DNA from: Atopsyche davidsoni
Lineage: Eukaryota; Arthropoda; Insecta; Trichoptera; Hydrobiosidae
Assembly (NCBI GenBank): GCA_022113835.1
Contig: JAILWY010000010.1
Span: 1,823,501 to 1,887,500 of the forward strand
Length of the DNA: 64,000 nt
Direction of reading: 5' to 3'
Made by a program: the position numbers and the translations under genes. Positions 59,067 through 64,000 of the stretch are shown piece by piece. The stretch's first letter is position 1, and each line of letters opens with the position of its first letter. The notes below the pieces were generated by a model, which was given only the letters and a program-made list of their open reading frames with translations, did no database searches and was not told the origin of the DNA.

Positions 59067-59723
59067 GATAATGCGTCACTCGAGTATCTACAAAATTTGA
59101 TATGTTTCCGGTAAAATGAAATATTTTTCAAAATCTTCCGTTTCTCATTTTATTGCGTTTGATCAAAACGTTTTCGCTCATCAAATACTTCCCACCCACG
59201 TTTACTGTTACTAAAAATCAAATTCTAATGCTACGTAAACTATTTGATTTGATGGACTAATTTGTTGCGTACAAAAGGTTTTGACTTATAGAAAAATAGC
59301 ATTTTAAAGCTACTAAAATAGACAAAGAGTTGCTTTTGGCTTGGCTTCGAATGATTTTTTAGTATGACGGATTGAGATAAAGTCATTTTTAAAATAAACA
59401 GTGGTGGAATAAGGAATTATAAATTAGATCGTATAACTAGCAGCATATTTATTTAAATTATTTAAACAAACCCTAAGACACAACATTGTAAGCCCCTTAA
59501 CCTCTGCGCCTTAAACCTTAAACCATACATTATTTTCAAATATAGCTATAGAAGTATTTATCGAATAAAATAATTTTGAAATTAAATTAAATTTTTTTTC
59601 TTGGCAGCATTGCCGTTGGCGCTCAAAGTATGTTGGTTAAACTGGCATTGGTCGCATGCTTGTATCTGAAGGATATTAAATATTTACTTACATGTTCATG
59701 TTTTAGTTTTATCAATCATTAAA

Positions 59724-62700
59724 ATGGCGGAGGCGGAGGATGCTTTAGGGATAGAGATTGATCTGGATAAAATCTGCCGAACATGCTTGAAAGAAAGCGG
59801 GCACATGAAATCCGTCTTCCACCGTGATGATACTTTTGGAAGCTCCGGTTTCAACACTATTGTGTCTTCGTGTACGCAGTTACAGGTATGTTTATTAAAG
59901 CAGTGTGAAGATCAAAATGTGTCGTAACCTATCAAGATTCTAAAAAAACTCTTTATTTATTTTGATTTAGAATCTTGGCGTTAATTATGAAGTCAATTTT
60001 AATATTATAAGTTAAAAAAAAAAGTATACTTTTTATTGTATATGCAGTTGGGCTACACCACTTTAGTCTCGAAGGCTATGAACATACATATATATTGCGA
60101 TGTTTTTATTTTCACGCTAATGTGTGCTGCTTCGAATATTACCACACACTAATTGAGAGTAAACACAGATATTAGGGCTGTTCCTTAATTTCATTACGTA
60201 GTAGAATCGCATTGCTGACATGGCCTAACTGTAGATTGGACAGTTGTTTTGTATAATTTTATAAATATCCACCTACTCGCCTGTAAACAAAAATATTTTA
60301 ACTTGTTTATCCTTGACAAAATATAGTTATTTATTAAGTTCTCCAGACTATTTTTTAGTTTTTATAATTTACTGCAGTTATAAAAAAGAAAAATAAATAC
60401 ATTAGTTATTATACTTTATTTTAAAATAATGCCTTGTTTACAGGAATTGAATTTTCGTTAGGTTTAATAAATATTGCCTCAAAATAAATATGGATTTATA
60501 AATGTAATGCAGATATTTTGTTTTCATTTGCGACGGATTTTTATATTTATTTTCATTAATTAAATATATATTTGATATTAATTTAGCGCCAGCATTTATT
60601 TATTTTGCGCTTGCGTCATAAGTTATACTGAAATATGATTTTATCAACATAAATTATATTTATAATTTATCTCTTACAGAATGATTTAGTGGTATTATAG
60701 GAATATTCAAATATTATCAAAGATGATCAGTGCTAACCATGCAACTTTTATATAATTATTTATCCAACATGTCGTGTTTCCATCTTCTATTTCAAAACCC
60801 TATCCCTTCCTCGATGAACGCAACATCCTAAAAGAAATCACTTGTTGAAATTAAGGGATGAATATTTCGGCATTAAAACACACATGTGTTCATGGATGAT
60901 TTTAAAGATATTTTTGTATGCAGCTGTATATATTTTATTTATGATATATTAAATTGGACTATTGTTAAGAAAAATAAAACAGAATAGTCTTCTCAAAGAA
61001 GTGTCCAAACGTGGTAATTTTGTTATACTTTTTTTCCATATATTTTATAATGGTTGATCTTAAAGTTTCCTCTATACATAATACGAAAATGTTTTAATTT
61101 TAAAAAGCTGGATACAGTTAAAGTAACCCAAAAAGAAGACGAGATTTCACATATTAATTTAATTATTAATAGACTTTGTCGCATACAAAATCAAAATTGG
61201 ACTTAGGACTTTATTGGATTAGAGTTACCAATTAAAGACTCGCAAATTAAAAATAGTAACAGTGGTAATAATGCAAAGAGGCCCTGTGAGTATGCTTAAC
61301 ATCTCAGGAAATTTCCTCATGCTAAAACCATCCAAGAATCAATATTTCTCATGAATTATTCTTGTCTTCAATTATTATCAATATTACAAGCTATCAGGCC
61401 TGTTTACACAAAGAAGGTGCATTGTGAATTAGTCTGACCGCATTTCACCGTTCATTCTAAAGTTAGCTGGAATGTAAAAGTTTTAAGTAGTTTTAGTTTA
61501 ATCTCTTGAAGAATAATTACTTTCCAAGAATGGTTTCTTTGCACTTCAACCGTTCCTATAAGTGCTGTGCTATTTTCTATTATTTTTGGTACCTGTCTAA
61601 GACATTTCGTTTATTGATAATTAATTTTAATTTCAAATAAATTACTGTTTTCAGCAATCATTTTAGTCTCTTTAATCTTTACTTCTGCAAGTGGTACCAA
61701 AAACCAGTTAGCATAATCTGCCCATTGTATTTTATTTCCAACATCAACTGATGATTGATGTCGACATTGCGCTTTGCATTCTTTAGGTATATATTTAAAG
61801 AATTATTGAAGTTGTCTCATAGTTCTGAGTGTGGTTCATCCTTGGGTCGGCTGATACCACAGAAGGCTAGCTTTTAAACGTTTTGCTGCCTTTTGTTAAC
61901 CTTTTCCCCTTATTTTGTAAGATATGGGTATTTTTAGCTTGTATCAAATTATTACAAATGAATGAAGCAGCGATTGTTAGAGTTTGAAAATTTGATTGCA
62001 AGCCTTATCAATGTGGAGATGTCAGTTTCCTGTTTTTACAGATTATGTACTAAATATCCATAATGAATGATCTCTTTGAAATAGTTAATTGCTTATTAAT
62101 TCCATATTATTTTAATAATAAAAATATTATTAAAATCCAAATAGATTGGATTATTTGCATCCAAGCTACCTGCTTTATACATTCAGAAAATTTCAAAGGT
62201 TGCACTTGCAGATCTTCATATAGCAGATAAGTGGAAGTAACTTCAAATATTAAGATTGCGAAAAATGTTCTTCGTTTCAATTTCTAATAATTCCGAGGGT
62301 TACGTTAGCCTAGGCTCTACTTGTCTTTGCGCTGGTCGTATTGGTTTTGACTTAAGTCAAACTTTCATAGCAGCCGAGTTCCAAATCTTTATTTTACATT
62401 ATTGATAATAACTGAGTTCTCTTCTCCATGTTCATACTAATATGTACAGTAAGAAATATTTTGTTTACTGTGTAAAAAGAAAGAGTGATATGATGCTATT
62501 TTTGGTGAAGAAAATTCAGCATAATCTCCAACAATGATTTGACTGTAGAATTAGCACAAAGACGTGAGTGATCAGTGAATGCATTATTAGACACTTATTG
62601 TAATCTTCACTTCTCGCGAATTCGCACAAAATATAGGATAAATGAAAGCAGTCCTTTTATTAAAAATGTAAAAGATAATTTAAGTCCATCTATGCGTTAT

Positions 62701-63996
62701 GCTCTGCGTAGCGCTGAACATTTGGGCTTATGCAGTTTGCGTGTCTATTTCATGCTACTAGTCAACCAGACCCATTGTATTAATTTACGTATTCAATATT
62801 TTTGATAGAGAGTACTTGGTGGAATTCCATTTCAATATTTTAAATAAAATACTTTAGTGATTTTTCCACGTGTTTATTGTGTGTACTGTGTGTAATAATT
62901 TACCTTATAATTACTAAGTATATGCTGTTAACCAGGTAAATATCACATAAAGTATTATTGTATCATATAAAGATTTCATATATTGTGTTAAGTAATAAAT
63001 CAACATGCTTTTGCCGGATGTAATATACATGTTCTGAATTTCTTGTCATATTTTAATGTGTTCGCTATAGACGGAGGTCTTTGACATAATATACCTACAG
63101 CTTAATAATATTATGTCGAAAATTATTTTTTTGTGAATGTGTTTCTTTTTCTTTCCTTTCAAGGTTGTCGAAGGAGATGGCCTCCCCAAGCACATTTGCT
63201 TACAATGTATTAGCAGCGTTACGGAGGCTTTTAATTTCAAGCAGAAAGCGGAAAGGGCAGATGCAAAACTCCGAGACTATATTATTAGAAAACATCCCAA
63301 TCTGATAATAGCATCTAGTTCTTTCATAAAAGAGGAGGTAAATAGTGATTTTAAGATTTTATATAGACATATTACTAGTTTCTTTTGAATATCTTTGGTT
63401 TTTTTTTATTCTGATATTTCAGTTCCAAATTGAATTTGTTATACTCTTTATATACTATACTAATATATACTAATTTGGAATACTCTTCAAGGCCGGAAAA
63501 AAAAGTCTGAATCTAAAAATTCCATAAGCCTGACACAGCCATAAACATTATAAACCCTCGGCAATATTGTTTCTTTAGTGGTTTCATGTTTTTGTCATTT
63601 ATTGACAAAAACATTAGTCAAAATTACCAAACTTATCGAAACTATCAACGGGGAACTTATTCCAGCATCTCCATAGTTCCTGATTATTTTTGTTGTAATG
63701 ATTGATCAGTTGGCAATTACTTTGGGTAAACTGTTCGCCTATTCTGAGATCTGTTGCTCATAGTTTATATTTTAATGATCTGTTCTCGTTTTAAATGACA
63801 TAATATATTTATGTTAATGTTTATTTTTTTTAGAACCCCACACATGATCATATCATGGTGCATGTGAAAACTGAACTTAAGAATGGAGATTTTAGTTATG
63901 ACCTGTCCAACAATGATTTGTATGAAAATTCCAACATGGACGATAGCTTTTTGGACCATTCGGATGATTCTGATGATGATATCAAACCACTGAGAG
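59724..63996 (+). CDS. ZAD-domain protein, likely C2H2 zinc-finger transcription factor, N-terminal part
   Basis: The protein begins MAEAEDALGIEIDLDKICRT with an AAAATGG start context. Exons: 59724-59885, 63164-63337, 63834-63996 (the donor GTAA is at the window edge, so the gene continues outside). The ZAD zinc-binding cysteines are C18 and C21 (CRTC) in exon 1 and C66 and C69 (CLQC) in exon 2. ZAD domains in insects mediate homodimerisation of C2H2 zinc-finger proteins. Exon 2 ends in a basic/helical EAFNFKQKAERADAKLRDYI stretch. Exon 3 is an acidic linker (DDSFLDHSDDSDDD). No C2H2 finger is inside the window, so the zinc-finger part is inferred from the family. Intron 1 is 3.3 kb and contains a Penelope-like fragment. 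Confidence 0.88.
62785..62880 (-). mobile_element. Penelope-like terminal-repeat fragment (copy H), intronic
   Basis: CAATATTTTTGATAGAGAGT, ACTTGGTGGAATTCCATTTC and TTTAGTGATTTTTCCACGTG match in order the terminal repeat of copies A and B. It lies in intron 1 of the ZAD gene. The hairpin portion is absent. Confidence 0.6.
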
Positions 63997-64000
63997 GTAA

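Overview
This 64 kb window is AT-rich arthropod nuclear DNA, most likely from an insect. The reasons are intron-split orthologues of conserved animal genes with GT-AG splice sites, a ZAD-type zinc-finger gene (a class expanded in insects), a short (TTAGG)-type repeat, and mixed decayed transposons: Penelope-like, hAT, mariner/Tc1, Tigger/pogo, piggyBac, non-LTR and LTR. I cannot name the order or species. The window shows no prokaryotic genes, CRISPR array, or complete viral or retroviral gene.

Four host genes can be supported. (1) A RASGEF1-type Ras-family exchange factor on + has eight coding exons between 19987 and 25821; its true 5' end may lie further upstream. (2) Tudor-SN (SND1 orthologue) on - has nine coding exons, 41261 down to 36246, complete at 896 codons plus stop. 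(3) An MFSD6-like major facilitator protein on - has twelve coding exons, 57834 down to 47586, with 745 codons plus stop. (4) The N-terminal part of a ZAD protein on + starts at 59724 and runs off the window. I joined all exons by hand from reading frame, splice sites and phase. RasGEF and Tudor-SN converge across a 10 kb AT-rich gap. MFSD6-like and ZAD diverge across a 1.9 kb gap that holds three related palindromic MITEs. The four proteins have no obvious shared pathway.

Bases 1-19900 contain no convincing host exon and are a transposon graveyard: Penelope-like copies (5.8 and 10.3 kb), three hAT derivatives (7.3, 9.2 and 18.7 kb), a solo LTR nested in one of them (9.38 kb), two CAGT-type MITEs (8.2 and 14.6 kb), two mariner deletion derivatives (12.8 and 17.75 kb), a piggyBac deletion derivative (16.3 kb), two LINE 3' ends, and a fold-back family that includes a perfect 84-bp-arm inverted repeat (15.84 kb). 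GC-richer unique patches in between could be regulatory DNA or unseen 5' exons.

The most interesting structural signal is RNA-level. The Penelope-like terminal repeats carry hammerhead-ribozyme-like hairpins (GAAAC + CGGTC 3' part, GCCAAC/GTTGGC stem) at three or more loci. A second, differently built pair of hammerhead-like motifs sits in inverted orientation at 21.8-22.0 kb. The MFSD6-like gene also shows a tandem duplication of a two-exon, phase-compatible Cys-rich extracellular module.
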